Shown here: piece by piece, positions 43,772-54,154 of the stretch
Position numbering within the stretch: position 1 is the stretch's first letter
Layout: the number at the start of each line of letters is the position of its first letter
DNA from: Palsa-504 sp963739615
GTDB lineage: Bacteria; Actinomycetota; Actinomycetes; Streptosporangiales; Streptosporangiaceae
Assembly (NCBI GenBank): GCA_963739615.1
Contig: CAVUBD010000036.1
Span: forward strand, 30,154 to 94,153
Direction of reading: 5' to 3'
DNA: 64,000 nt
Program-made: the position numbers and the translations under genes
Notes under the pieces: model-generated
Database searches by the model: none
What the model was told of the DNA's origin: nothing
The model's input: the letters and a program-made list of their open reading frames with translations, nothing else

Positions 43772-46472
43772 CTAGACGTTTAGCGTGAAGAAGCACCAGT
43801 CGGAGACCTTAATCTCGGTTTCCCCCGCACTGTGCCTGTGCTCGAGGACCTGCCGCAGCCGCCTTACGGGTTCCGCCGGACGGCCAAGGCTGGCCAGTTC
43901 GCTGGCGAGGGCATCGAGGAAGGTCACCCGGTCCTCCGGGGATGATTCGGCGAGCCAGTGCTGGGCCTCAGCCAGCGCCACGTCCGGTGACAGGGCGCGG
44001 CTAAGCCCGTGGTAAAAGCGGGCTGACAGCAGCATCGTGCTGAGGCGCGACACAGCCAGCGTGGGGGCGATGACTGCTCGCGCGCCGGCGTGCCGGAAGG
44101 CCGCCGGGGGGCCGAACGTCTGGTCTGGAAGGCCTTGGTCTGGCCGGGCAGTGGAGCAGCTGGCCAGGAAGACCAGCGGCTCGGACGTGAGGGCCGACCG
44201 GAGTATCTGTGTCACGCTGAGCGTGTTTCCCTCGCCGAGTTGGATGAGGGACTCGGCCGCGTCGCTACGAGCGGCGGTCCCGTGACAGGAGAAGTGGGAT
44301 CAGCTCGCTGTCCCGGATTGACTCCAGTACCGCTTCGGGTGCCGTTGAACGGCCATCAACCTGGGTGACGGTGCCGCATACCCCCATCGCGGTCGCTTCC
44401 GCGAGAGCAAGGTGCGTCGAGCGCTCGGGGTAATCGCCAATGACGGCGGCCGGGGACGAGGTCCTGTGGGGCGCAGGGGACACGGCGGTCGCACGCGCCG
44501 CTTGAAGGCTTCCGCCGAATGTCACCGGCCTCCCCAGCAGCGGGAACTGTCTTCCTCCGCCGGCCAGCGGGTGCCACGCGGCCAGTAAGGGGATCTCCGC
44601 GAGCGGCCCTGTCGGCACGAGGGCCAGCGGGCCATCACTGCTTGTGAACCGCAGCAGCGGCCGGACGATCATGGTGGCGGCCCACCTGCCGTGCCGACGC
44701 AACACGGCCTCGAGTTCTTCCGGCCAGCCGGCCCGCGCGTCGTATGCCTTGCGCACACCGGACCGCTGCCTGCGCACTGCAGCGGCGGTCAACTGGGGTA
44801 GGAGCGCCGACTCGACTGTGCCATCCGGCCGCAACGCGAGGAGCACGCCTCCGGTACTCGCGACGGCCATGTAGACGACGTCGTGCGCCACCGCCTCCAC
44901 CGTGGTGCCAGGAGACACGGCAGCGATGGAGGACCCGATCAGGGAGCGGAAGTCCTCTGCTGCCCGGTCGCCAGGGGCCGCGCTCCCGGCGTTGTCGGCA
45001 GCGTGTGAGAGAGTGGCGAGCACCGAGTCAATCGGCACGTCGCCAGATGGCCCCCCGGCCTCTAGCCAGCCGGTGATCGCCCGCCGCGCCTGAGCCCCGC
45101 GCTCATCTTCCGCGTACCCGCTGATTCGCGCCGCAGTCGCGAGCAGGGCCGATTCTCTAGCACGGTAGCCGTCGATGATGCGCAGCGCGATGCCGGGGCT
45201 ACCAGCCTGGGCATAGGCAATGCACGCCTCGGCTACCAGGTCCTCGGCGTGGCCCTGCCATGAGCGCTGGTCTCCGCGCGAGACCTGGCCGGGCAGGAGG
45301 TCGGCCAGTGCTGTCAGCCCGCGGCTGAAGAAATCCAGCGCCTCACCGTGGTACCCGGCCTCCTGCGCCAGGCGCCCCCCCGAAAGAGCCGCGCCGATCG
45401 TGCTTATCAGTGAATGGGCAGCCGCGGCGTCCAAGGCTGCCGCGTAGCCGTCCAGCGTCGCGCGCAGCTCTTCGGGCTCCCTCGTCTGGTGCCATCGCAG
45501 CTCCCGGGTCTCCGCACGCCCGAGCAGCCAGGATGTCTGGCTTGGCGAGCTGTCCGGGGTGGCGGCGATCGCCTCATCGAAGTGGATGATCGCCTGTCCG
45601 GCGGCCTCGCGCGCGGCCTCGCCACGTTCAGCCTCCGCCAGCGTTTGCCAGCTCTTGGCCAGGCTCCCGGTCCGGGCGGGGCGCGTCACGTCAGTGGCGT
45701 CCGTCAGGGAGAGCGCCTCCTGCTGCAGGTTGATGGCCTTACGCGCGCCGTGCTCGGTCGGGTGCAGCAGCCGTGTTGTTATCCCGTAACTGGCGAGGAT
45801 GCGCGCCCGGTCCGGCCTTGGCGACCGGCTCGCCAGACGGACCGCGACCCGGTGGATACGGGCAGCCTGGCGGAGCAGGTCTCGGTCCAAGGTAACCTCG
45901 TAGAGCTCGCGCAGTCCCTGGGCGAGGTTGTTCATCATCATCGCGCGATGCTCGGGTGGCACTAGGCCCGCGTCCAGCAGGGACCGCTGGCCCTCTGTCG
46001 CCGTTCGCAGGTCGATGATCCGCGCGTCGCGCTGGTACCGTTCCCGGAGCGCGCCGCCCAGGTTATTGACCCGCGACGCGTACAAGTGATCGGAAGTGGC
46101 CGAGAGGTCGACTGCCCGGGTACCCACCCTGATGGATTCGTCCAGGTCGCCCGAACGCCCCGGTCGATCCCGGTAACTGTCCTGCAGCGCGCTGCTGAGG
46201 TTGGTCAGCGCCATCGGCTTGACCACGTGGTCGTCCGGCAGCGCTTCCGCCAGGGCCCCCAGCCGCGTCACGGCAGCGTCGAGGAACTCTGCCCGGCTGC
46301 GGTCCGCCCGGTAATAGCGCAGGAAGCCGGTGCCCCAGTGCAGCTGAATGGCTGATGCCAACGGCTCGGGCAGGTCGGCCAGGCAGTGCCCGGAGAGCGA
46401 ATGCCAGGCCTGCTCCGATAGCCAGATGGAGACTCTTAGCCAGCCCCGGCGGCCCGTGCGCCCATGCCACAT
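43772..46472 (-). CDS. TPR-CHAT domain protein, one frameshift before the active-site His
   Basis: Reconstructed as 899 residues. The first about 500 are helical TPR-type repeats (ALTNLSSALQDSYRDR, RVNNLGGALRERYQRD, MMMNNLAQGLRELYE). The C-terminal part is a CHAT peptidase. The long frame ends SELIPLLLSRDRRS because of an extra C in CCC (plus 44296-44298). Without it the sequence reads ELIHFSCHGTAARSDAAE, giving the catalytic His. It continues to FLASCSTARPD with the catalytic Cys. ATG 46472 overlaps the truncated hydrolase upstream by 37 bp, and the first TPRs may have been lost with the hydrolase end. Confidence 0.78.
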
Positions 46473-47251
46473 GACAGCTTGCGCGCGTTATCCTCATCCA
46501 CCGCATACCGTGAGGCACGAGCTTCAGAAGGCCAGCTATACAGCATCGGCACGCCCGGGAACTGCAAGTCATAAGCGAGCTGCGCGGCCCGACGCGCAGC
46601 GTCCTCGAACCTGACCCTGTAGCCGTGAATGAACACCAGGGCATCCCCGCTCGCCGCGCCAGCAGCCAGGTCCCCCGCCGTCTTGACGAATTCATCACGC
46701 GCGAGCGGTCTCAGGCTGCCTACTGCCACATCACGCTCCGGACGCGCACGGAACTGCAGCCGCCATTTCCTCGGCCTCTTTAGCGCGCCAAGACGGTGAT
46801 CGTCGGGAACGCTAACCCTGACGATGCCGTAGGTTAGCTCACCCCGGTCCCCGCCAAAGCCCGTGACCACACCGTTCACCGCCTCCGGCAGGCGGTCGGT
46901 CGCATATAGGACCGGAACCTCCAGGCAACGCTGGCGCTTAACGGCACCAGCCAGGTCCGGTGGCATGGCCTCCAGCGCGCGGTCAAGGGCCAGCAGCAGC
47001 GCGTCGTACTCCAGCTGCAGGCGCTCCTCAAGCTGCGGAGAGCGCCGGGCCACCGCCCAGACGGCCGCCCGCGCGGCCCGGGCATCCTCATCGGCGCCCT
47101 CCGCTTCGGCCGCAGCCTCGAGCCAGCGCAAGGCGACGAGCAAGTCTGACTCAACGCCCTCTGCTTCCCCCGCCCCGCCGCCGCAGTCAGCGGAATCCGG
47201 ATCTTCCCACGCCCGCGCCAGGCTCGCGAGCAGCACCTCAGTCTCGTCCAC
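46436..47251 (-). pseudogene. DUF900-like alpha/beta-hydrolase, C-terminus with nucleophile missing
   Basis: A 271-residue frame from GTG 47251. The N-terminal about 110 residues are acidic and helical (WLEAAAEAEGADEDARAARAA). Then comes a DUF900-type hydrolase start: VPVLYATDR, DALVFIHGYRVRFEDAARR and MLYSWPSEARASRYAVDEDN. The family should go on for over 100 residues with a HSMGNR nucleophile elbow. Instead the frame ends in KLSCGMGARAAGAG and runs into the CHAT gene. A deletion between the two genes is likely. Hydrolase and TPR-CHAT side by side are a recurring actinomycete pairing. Confidence 0.6.
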
Positions 47252-47907
47252 TGACCCTCCGGGACAGCACCAGCCCTGCTCAGGAGGGCAGGGCACACTG
47301 AATCGCTACGCCAGGAGCCTCGCCATGACACCAATGCGCTCCAGGCGTGGCGAGCCATGCCTATTGCGGGTGAGCAGATAGTAACAGCGGGACAGCCGCC
47401 CCTACCCCTTGTGATACCCCTTGTGCGGTGGCGTTAGCGCCTGAACGAGCGGACGCCCTAGCCGCCAGCTCCGAACGGCACCGCGCTGGGGCGCAGGCCG
47501 CCTGCGCGGAGGCGGCCAGGTCCTGGCCGACGACATCCATAGAAGGTGGCGTAGATCACCCAATATGCGCGGCATCAGCGACCAGCCGATCACAGCCTCT
47601 GACAGTACATATCGGCAGGGATGATCGCCTGTCCGGGCTCCGCGGGCAGCGCAAAGCGTGACCGCCGAGGCTGGGTCCGGCCCCGGCATGCCGTGGCCGG
47701 CAATGGCTGGTGCCCGGCCCGCCCGGGACGGACCCGCCCGGCAGTAAGACGCGGAATCCCGGCCGACCTGAGCCCCCGGGAACGCCTGCCCCGGGAACAG
47801 CCCCGCCCGGACTTCGGCCTGCCGCCCGGCCCCTCTGACCGGCGAGCCCCATCCGCTCGCCACGACGGAGGGGCTGGGTAGGGATCGCACAGAAGACGCG
47901 CTTCGGG
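47252..47907. other. Gap with no recognised gene
   Basis: 656 bp of high-GC sequence between the truncated hydrolase and the broken DUF2637 gene. Frames on both strands are Arg/Pro-rich shadows without family resemblance. It probably held the 5' part of the conjugative-element gene. Confidence 0.4.
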
Positions 47908-48616
47908 TTGGTTCGCCCACTGCCGGGCATCTGGCCCTCGCTGCACCTGGACACCGCTATCACGCTCCCGATCGGCGTCGAGGCCTTCGCGGCCTACGCG
48001 CTGCGTGCCTGGCTGGCGCGAGACCAACCGATCAGCGACCGGACCCGCCGGTTCGCCAAGAGGTCGGCGATCTGCTCGTTCGCGCTGGGCATGGCCGGGC
48101 AGGTCGCCTACCACCTGATGGCCCAAGCCGGGGCGACGCGAGCGCCGTGTCCTGCCTGCCGGTCCTGGTCCTAGCCATGGCGACCGCGCTGGCGCACATG
48201 CTGCGCGCCGACGCCGAGGACACGGGTACGCCGGGCAGCCGGACCTGGCGGGCGCGGAACAGCAACCAGCCAACTTGCGGTCCCTGCCCTGGTCTCCGGA
48301 GGACCCGGCCGGAACAGGTCGCAGAGGACCGGCGGCTGGCCGGGACCGATCCGCGAGGCGGGACCAGAACGGTCCCGACCCAGTACCGTGCCACGGCCAT
48401 GAGACCACGGGACCTGGTCAGCGCCCCGCACAGGCACAGCTGGATGAGGCCCGCGTGATCGCCCGGAGGTTGGCCGCCTTGGGGAGGCCGGTATCACGGC
48501 GGGCGTTGCGCAACGGAGGAGTCACGGGCTCCAACCAGGCCTTGAGCGCCCTGGCGCGCCAGATTAATGCCGAGCAGGCAGGTGCGACACAGCCGGAGAT
48601 GGTTCCATTCGGCTGA
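47908..48616 (+). pseudogene. DUF2637 (SpdB/Tra-associated) membrane protein, multiply frameshifted
   Basis: Three successive frames together give a DUF2637 protein. The first is IWPSLHLDTAITLPIGVEAF to LGMAGQVAYHLMAQAGATRA. The second is SCLPVLVLAMATALAHMLRA. The third is ARVIARRLAALGRPVSRRAL to ALSALARQINAEQAG, the helix-turn-helix tail of the family. At least two indels separate them, and the start is unclear (TTG 47908 is the first in frame). DUF2637 proteins are encoded in actinomycete integrative and conjugative elements. This supports a former element beginning at tRNA-Ala. Confidence 0.65.
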
Positions 48617-48816
48617 CAGCCGACAGTCGCCGCGGCCGAAATCGCGCCTGCCGACGTCAACGCATAGCCGGTGCTCGTCATCGGGATCAAGATCGACGGC
48701 TGCCGATGGCCGTTTATACCAGCTGGAGCCTCGCAAGCTGCGGATTGAGCGCGTCATTCGACGCGCTGTCCAATCCAGTCCGGCCTTGCGGCAGGGCGAC
48801 CGAGATCACTCGTGAG

Positions 48817-49737
48817 TCAGCTGAGTTGCCATGCCTCGGTAAGCTTGCCGACCAGTCGGGACTGGCGCTGTTCGAGAATCTGAGGAGTCCAGGACGGCTC
48901 GTTGAGGACCTCCACGGCCAGCGCGAAGGTGGCCACACCTGAACGCCCCTTGAAGTACCTGTCTTTCTTCGTCTCGAAGTCGAAGGTTGCTGCAGCGGAG
49001 TTCTTGATTCTGCCGAGCAGGATCAAGTTGGCCAGGCGGTTGGTCCAGTGCCTTCGCTCTTCGTCGGTAAAGAGCGTTCGCCACGTCGAGTCCGCGCGGG
49101 GGTGCTGCGGGAGGACGTGCTCGATGGTGATGGTCTTGGGCTGGAAGATCGGGTTACCTTCGGCTGCGATCAGCTCTTCGAGCCGCAGCAGGACGTACCG
49201 CCGCACCCTGGCGTTGGCCAGGTAGATGTCGCCGTTCAGGTGCGCTGCTGTTTCGGCTATCTCGCTCTGGCTCAGCGAGAACGCCGGGGCATCAGTTTCT
49301 GCGCCGCTCTCGAGTTCGGCGAGGAGCCGGGCATAGCGATCGACGCGCGGGCTGGTGTAAACGCGGCGGATGAACATGCTCGCGGCGAGCCGCTCGAGTC
49401 TTTCGAGGAACTGGCACAGGATCTTGTGATCGTTGTGGTGGTAGCGCAGTGCCCACAGGGCCGGGGCGCGCCAGTCACCGTTGTCCAGCTGGGCAAGCCG
49501 CCTGAACCAGGCGTTGATCTCGGCGCTTTCGGGATCTCGTGGCGCGTAGCTTGCATCACGGATCTCGCAGTAGGCCTGAGCCAGCGGAACGAGTTCGTCG
49601 TCGATGAAGCTGTGCATCCTGGCAGGGCCGAAGTGGGATAGCACCTGCTTGGGGAATTCTTTGAGCAGTTCTTCTCTTGCCCGCCGTTTGCTGGAGAGCA
49701 TGCGGATGTCGAGCAGCAGGCTCAGGACTCCCGACAT
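48817..49737 (-). pseudogene. GmrSD-like restriction gene, 3' part (DUF1524), cut off by an insertion sequence
   Basis: About 305 codons carrying the C-terminal half of a DUF262/DUF1524 protein. A helical region (LSSKRRAREELLKEFPKQVL) leads to the DUF1524 HNH-like nuclease motif ITIEHVLPQHPRAD, and then NRLANLILLGRIKNSAAA and DRYFKGRSGV. The 5' half lies beyond the transposase at 52033-52945 on the same strand. GmrSD-type enzymes are type IV systems that cut DNA with modified (glucosylated) cytosines. The coding sequence of this part is intact, so the insertion may be recent. Confidence 0.82.
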
Positions 49738-49740
49738 AGG

Positions 49741-52060
49741 AGATCGTTTATGTAGTGCCCGGGTGGTCTTTGATCTCGTAGTGCAGGGTGAGCTGGGTGC
49801 CGGGGTAGCGGGTGGCGGTGGCGTTGAGCTGGTCGCACAGGGCGGCGAGGGCGCGGGTTCTGCGGGGCGCGGTGAGCGGGTCGAGCCGGATGGTCAGGGT
49901 GCCGCCGCCGGGGATGATGTCGCCGCTGGCGATAAGGGCTTCGCGGATCAGGGCGTATGCCTCGTCGCCGGCTCGGGCGTAATGGCCGTTCAGGGCGCGG
50001 GCCAGGATGGTCTCGGCGTTGTATGCGGCCATCCGGATGGCGTGGGTGATCAGCTTGGTCTGGGCATCCAGCTTGACCATGTCCGGGTTGTGCTGGCTGA
50101 GCGGGATCTTGGCGGGGACGGCTTTGGCGGCGGCCCGGGCGGCGTCGAGCTTGCGGCGGGCCGCGTCGACGGGCGCATCGAGTCCGGCGAGCATCGCGTT
50201 GGTGATCACGGCGGCGGTGCCGGGGGCCGGGCTGCGCAGCGCGGCGAGCTTGTCCTGGCGGGCGGCCGCGGCGGCGGCCAGGTCCTTGTTCGCGGCGCTG
50301 ACCGCGGCGGACGCGGTCTTCTTGGCCGGGTTGGGGACCCGCCGGCCGGGGTCGTCGGGGGTGACGGCGTAGCTGTCGAGGGCGTCGAGCGCGAAGTGCG
50401 CGCGGGCGTAGCGGAAGTAGTTCTCTTCCCGCCACCGGCAAGTCATCCGCCAGATCACGGCGGGGGCGGGCAGGAGCGCAGCGTCGCGGCTGGTCAGGAT
50501 GTGCACCTGGCGGTCCTTGTCGCGGCGGGTGACCTGCCGCAGCGTCAGCACCTCGCCCTTGTGCTCCCCGCTGGTGACCGGCAGGCTGATGCTGGTCTCG
50601 GCCAGGTCGTAGCCGCGTTCGCGCCCGTCGTCCCCGGTCCAGGTCACCGTGGTGAACTCGCTGCCGGAGATGGCGGGGATGTCTTTCCCGGCCTCGGCCT
50701 TGCGGTAGGTGAGCAGGTCGAACCCGGCCGTGGTGACGTGCGCGAACAGGTCGGGGGACCAGCCGCCCCGGTCAAAGCACAGCACAGGCTTCGCGTCGGG
50801 GCCGGTGATGGCGCGCAGGTCCGGGAGCAGGGCCTTGATCTGGGCGGCCAGCGAGGATGACGGCTCGGCCAGCACGACCAGCAGCGGGTCCCCGCGGTCA
50901 TCGGTGACCCAGGTCTCCTCGGTCGCCGGGCCGGGGAATTTCAGCCGGGCGACGTGCATCTTCTGCACGTCCCGGGTGCCGAAGTAGGCGCGGGTGTGCC
51001 CGTCGATGTACAAGAACCCGAGCGTGCCCGGGCGCGCCGCGGCGTGGTGCCGGGCGATGGCCAGCTGCCAGTCCGCGGCCCGGCCGGCCGAGGCGAGCCC
51101 GGCGAGCTTGCGGCGGATCGTCTTGACCTCCGGTGCCCGGTCCAGGCCCAGCACCCGGCCCAGCGCGGCCGGCGGGACCCGGGTGGCGCCCTCGGCCCGC
51201 GGCTCGCGCAGCAGCGCCAGGAACACCAGCAGCACCAGCATCGTCTCCAGGCCGTAGAACCCGTCCTTCAGCCGCCCGTACGTGCTGCGGGCCGTTTCCA
51301 GCAGCCCGGTGCCGGCCAGGGCGGGCAGCGCCAGCAGCAGCCCGGCCAGCGGGTACCGCGCTCCCGCCGTGAACACCGGCGCGGCGCCCTCCCCGAGCAG
51401 CCCGAACCGGGCCAGCGCCCGCTCCCCGTCCCGCGGCACCGGGTCCGGCAGCACCGGCAGCTCATCCTGCGTCCAGGCGGCCTCTCCGCCGACGCCGGCG
51501 GTGTTCCCGCCGGCCGTGCCGGCCGCGGCCGCCGGGGCACCCGGAGCGGGCCGCCGGGCCGGGACGCGGCCCAGCGCGGTGCGGACCGCGAACGTCGACA
51601 CCCCGGCCGCGGCGGCGATCGCGGCCTGGGATTTCCCCGCCGCGGCCAGCTCCCCGATCCTCCCCGTCAGCTCCGGCGTCAGCTTGGACGGCCCCTTCGG
51701 CCCCCGCTTGCCCGCCGCCAGCCCGGCCAGCCCGTCGCGCCGGTACCCGTCCAGCCACCGCCACAGCGTCACGATGCCGATCCCGAACGCGTCCGCGATC
51801 TGCTGCTGCGTCGCCGCCTTCAGCTCCGCCAGCTGCACCGCCGCCAGCCGGCGCCCCGCCTCGTCCCCGCCGTCCCAGCAGAACGTCATCAGGCCGTGCA
51901 CCCACACCGCCCCGCCGCCGTCCGGGAGCGACTCCAGCCCGACCCCGCGGGCGACCTCGGCCGCGCCGTCCGGAATCCACGGAAGCGGCAGCTGCGACAG
52001 CATGCCCGCCATCTCCGCCTCCCGGAACCGCCCTATGGTACTCCGTAAATAATATCGCGA
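49741..52060 (-). mobile_element. Insertion sequence inside the GmrSD-like gene
   Basis: About 2.3 kb of foreign DNA with one transposase gene splits the restriction gene. The ends carry imperfect inverted repeats: TTTATGTAGTGCC near 49748-49760 on the left, and the reverse complement of GGTACTCCGTAAA near 52037-52049 on the right (12 of 19 positions match). I could not see a clean target-site duplication, so the boundaries are accurate only to about 15 bp. Confidence 0.75.
49748..52012 (-). CDS. DDE transposase with N-terminal helix-turn-helix domains
   Basis: A 754-residue transposase, intact in one frame from ATG 52012. The N-terminal part has two helix-turn-helix regions (TQQQIADAFGIGIVTLWRWL and KSQAAIAAAAGVSTFAVRTA). 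The RNase-H-like catalytic core shows candidate acidic residues in FLYIDGHTRAYFGT, LCFDRGGWSPDLF and REENYFRYARAH. The helical C-terminus is Ala/Lys-rich. This matches a large actinomycete transposase group that I cannot tie to a named IS family. Intactness contrasts with the many broken genes around it. Confidence 0.88.
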   Translation of the reverse strand: MAGMLSQLPLPWIPDGAAEVARGVGLESLPDGGGAVWVHGLMTFCWDGGDEAGRRLAAVQLAELKAATQQQIADAFGIGIVTLWRWLDGYRRDGLAGLAAGKRGPKGPSKLTPELTGRIGELAAAGKSQAAIAAAAGVSTFAVRTALGRVPARRPAPGAPAAAAGTAGGNTAGVGGEAAWTQDELPVLPDPVPRDGERALARFGLLGEGAAPVFTAGARYPLAGLLLALPALAGTGLLETARSTYGRLKDGFYGLETMLVLLVFLALLREPRAEGATRVPPAALGRVLGLDRAPEVKTIRRKLAGLASAGRAADWQLAIARHHAAARPGTLGFLYIDGHTRAYFGTRDVQKMHVARLKFPGPATEETWVTDDRGDPLLVVLAEPSSSLAAQIKALLPDLRAITGPDAKPVLCFDRGGWSPDLFAHVTTAGFDLLTYRKAEAGKDIPAISGSEFTTVTWTGDDGRERGYDLAETSISLPVTSGEHKGEVLTLRQVTRRDKDRQVHILTSRDAALLPAPAVIWRMTCRWREENYFRYARAHFALDALDSYAVTPDDPGRRVPNPAKKTASAAVSAANKDLAAAAAARQDKLAALRSPAPGTAAVITNAMLAGLDAPVDAARRKLDAARAAAKAVPAKIPLSQHNPDMVKLDAQTKLITHAIRMAAYNAETILARALNGHYARAGDEAYALIREALIASGDIIPGGGTLTIRLDPLTAPRRTRALAALCDQLNATATRYPGTQLTLHYEIKDHPGTT

Positions 52061-52945
52061 AAGCCGGCCAGGAATCCTGGAAATACGGCAGGAACAGGAA
52101 GAAAATTCCAGGTCAGATTACCTGTGACACTCGGTAAGCACACCGCTATGTCAGGTGCCCTGAGGCTGGCGAACTCGGCGCGCCCGAGGTCTTCCTCCGC
52201 GTCTTCCCACTTGCGGGCGTAGTCCTCGCGCCAGTCGTCGCGGATCTGGCCGATGACGTCGGACTTGAGCACGTCGGCGGGTGACAGGTCCAAGCCCCGG
52301 GCGTTCATCACGCTGAAGATCCTGTGCGCGCTGGCGAGGTCCGGGGTGCTGACCACGACCAGATACGTCCGCTGGGCGAGCAGCTGCCCGAGGCGCAGGC
52401 GCCGACCCGGATCCCACTCCTTCAGGACACCATGGAAAAGCGTCGCGTTATCTCGTACTGCTATCTGGGAGTCGTTGGCCAGCGCGCTGTCCGGCAGCGC
52501 CAGCAGGTCAGCCAGCTGCCCCGCGGTCTGAATATATTTCCTGAAGAAGTCCCGGTCCCTGGGGCGTACCTCCAGGCGCGGCTTGGCCTCACTTCCCAGC
52601 AGTATGTCACCCGGCTCCAGATATCAGCTTCCTGAACAGATCCCCGACATCTGCGTCCCGAGCGAGCTCCGCGAGCACGGCGAAGAGAATCGTCAATGTC
52701 GTCAGGCGCTGCTGGCCATCGATGACCTGCGATTCAGCGACTTCTCGCTGCTTGATCAGGACAAGCGAGCCAAGGAAATACGGCTCGGCTGAGTCCCTGT
52801 CCAGTGCGTCGCTCAGGTCGTTCAGCAGGTCAGCCGCCTGGGTGGTTTCCCATGCGTAGGGCCGCTGGTAATGCGGGATTTTGAAATGGTACTCAACACT
52901 GAACACCTTCCAAAGCGGCATTTCATGAGCCTCGAGCTGCTGCAC
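52033..52945 (-). pseudogene. GmrSD-like restriction gene, 5' part (DUF262), frameshifted and cut by the IS
   Basis: ATG 52945 opens with the DUF262 signatures IPHYQRPYAWE and VIDGQQRLTTLTILF, the NTP-binding/hydrolysis part of GmrS-like proteins. Near 52620 the frame shifts by one base. The next frame continues LEPGDILLGSEAKPRLEV, STPDLASAHRIFSVMNARGL and DLSPADVLKSDVIG, and ends at the insertion sequence with FRDIIYGVP. The rest of the gene is at 48817-49737. The reconstructed enzyme would be about 600 residues. It is the neighbour of the DISARM operon and belongs to the same defence island. Confidence 0.8.
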
Positions 52946-53428
52946 GCGTTCAAGTCTGGCACATCGGCGACTCGCGCATGATGTGCTGACGAAAGCCGAT
53001 CGAGAGTTGTTTACTATGCCACGGCGCGCAAGACGGTAAGATAGAGGCCGCCGTGGCGCCTGAAGTCTCAGCCGAGGGTTTCGAATCTGCGGTCGAGGCT
53101 CATTTGCGATCTTGGGTGCCCTGGGGGCGGGCTGATCTCTCGTGGGGGCTTTCTTCCGGCCGATATTCTGTCTGGTGTGTCTGAGCAGAGCATGTCGTCC
53201 GAATCATCCGCCGGGCCGTCAGCCTGGCCTTTCCCTCAGCAGGCTGACAAGCTCCTCGCCCGCGCAAACGCAGCAAGTGTCCATCATTTCGATTCCAACG
53301 GGTTCGCATTTTGCGACTCTATGGGGTCATCCACAGAAAAGAAATACGAGATGTGTTTAGATCGGACCGTTCCTCACGCCGGTTACTTGAATAAATGGCC
53401 GCCGGTAACTTACGCTTAACTTGTTCCT
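52946..53428. other. Gap between GmrSD and DISARM
   Basis: 483 bp with lower GC. It should contain the promoter of the GmrSD-like gene and the terminator of the DISARM operon. One short frame (53177-53419, plus) has atypical codon use and no recognised product. I annotate no gene here. Confidence 0.5.
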
Positions 53429-54154
53429 CTACCGAGGCGGCCGGACGCGTTCGAAGAGATTGTCCTCGACGTCGTGCATCTGGTGCTCGACTGCTTCGGC
53501 CAGGTTGCGGTTGTCGATGAGCACGCCGAGTTCCAGGTTGACGTTCTCCGCACTCCAGGAGAAGTTCGCGCTGGTGACAAGCAGGAACCGGTGATCGATG
53601 GAGATGAACTTCGAGTGGTTCCGCACCGGCCGCCCGTCGAACGTGACCGTACGTAGGACTACACCCGGTCGCAGATGGGCCGCCACCTCGCCGGTGGTGG
53701 GAGACGAGGGCCGCGGCAGCCGGTCGGCCGCGTTGAGGTCCATGTACACGCGGATGGCGATCCCGGGGCGCCGGGCAGCGGTCCCGAGCGCGGTCCACAG
53801 GCCGGACGAGCGCTGGAAGTTGAACGTCGAGCACACGACGGAGTGCCGCGCGCCCTCCACCAGGTGGGTCACCGACGAGGTGAGCCGCCCGTTACGGGCC
53901 AGGTGGCCGGGCATGGTCCACAGCGGATCAACTGTCGTCCGAGCCGAACGCGCACCCTCGATCGCCCGGAGAAGGCCGATCAGGGCGTCATGGCTAAGAG
54001 CCGAGAGGAGGGACCGCGTTTCCGCACGGCGGCCGGGGGCGACAACGCGGAGCGCGGCGGTCAGCGTGTCGCCGTCACCGAGCCGGTCCGCGATCTGCTT
54101 CGCCTCTGTGCCGGTGAGGAACTCCCCGAGCAAGGCTTCAGGTGAAGAAGCCAA
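53429..54154 (-). CDS. drmC: DISARM protein DrmC (phospholipase D-like)
   Basis: A 241-residue PLD-superfamily protein, last gene of the DISARM operon. One HKD-type motif is visible near residue 190: NHSKFISIDHRFLLVTSANFS. The N-terminal part is helical (ALLGEFLTGTEAKQIADRLG). DrmC is reported as dispensable for protection in the original DISARM work. TTG 54154 is chosen: GGGGAG lies 5 bases upstream, and it overlaps the drmB end by 17 bp. Intact. Confidence 0.88.
   Translation of the reverse strand: MASSPEALLGEFLTGTEAKQIADRLGDGDTLTAALRVVAPGRRAETRSLLSALSHDALIGLLRAIEGARSARTTVDPLWTMPGHLARNGRLTSSVTHLVEGARHSVVCSTFNFQRSSGLWTALGTAARRPGIAIRVYMDLNAADRLPRPSSPTTGEVAAHLRPGVVLRTVTFDGRPVRNHSKFISIDHRFLLVTSANFSWSAENVNLELGVLIDNRNLAEAVEHQMHDVEDNLFERVRPPR

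Noticed and set aside
53177..53419. An 80-codon frame in the gap before drmC
   Set aside because: Third-position GC is much lower than in real genes here, and the product resembles nothing known; not enough to call a gene.
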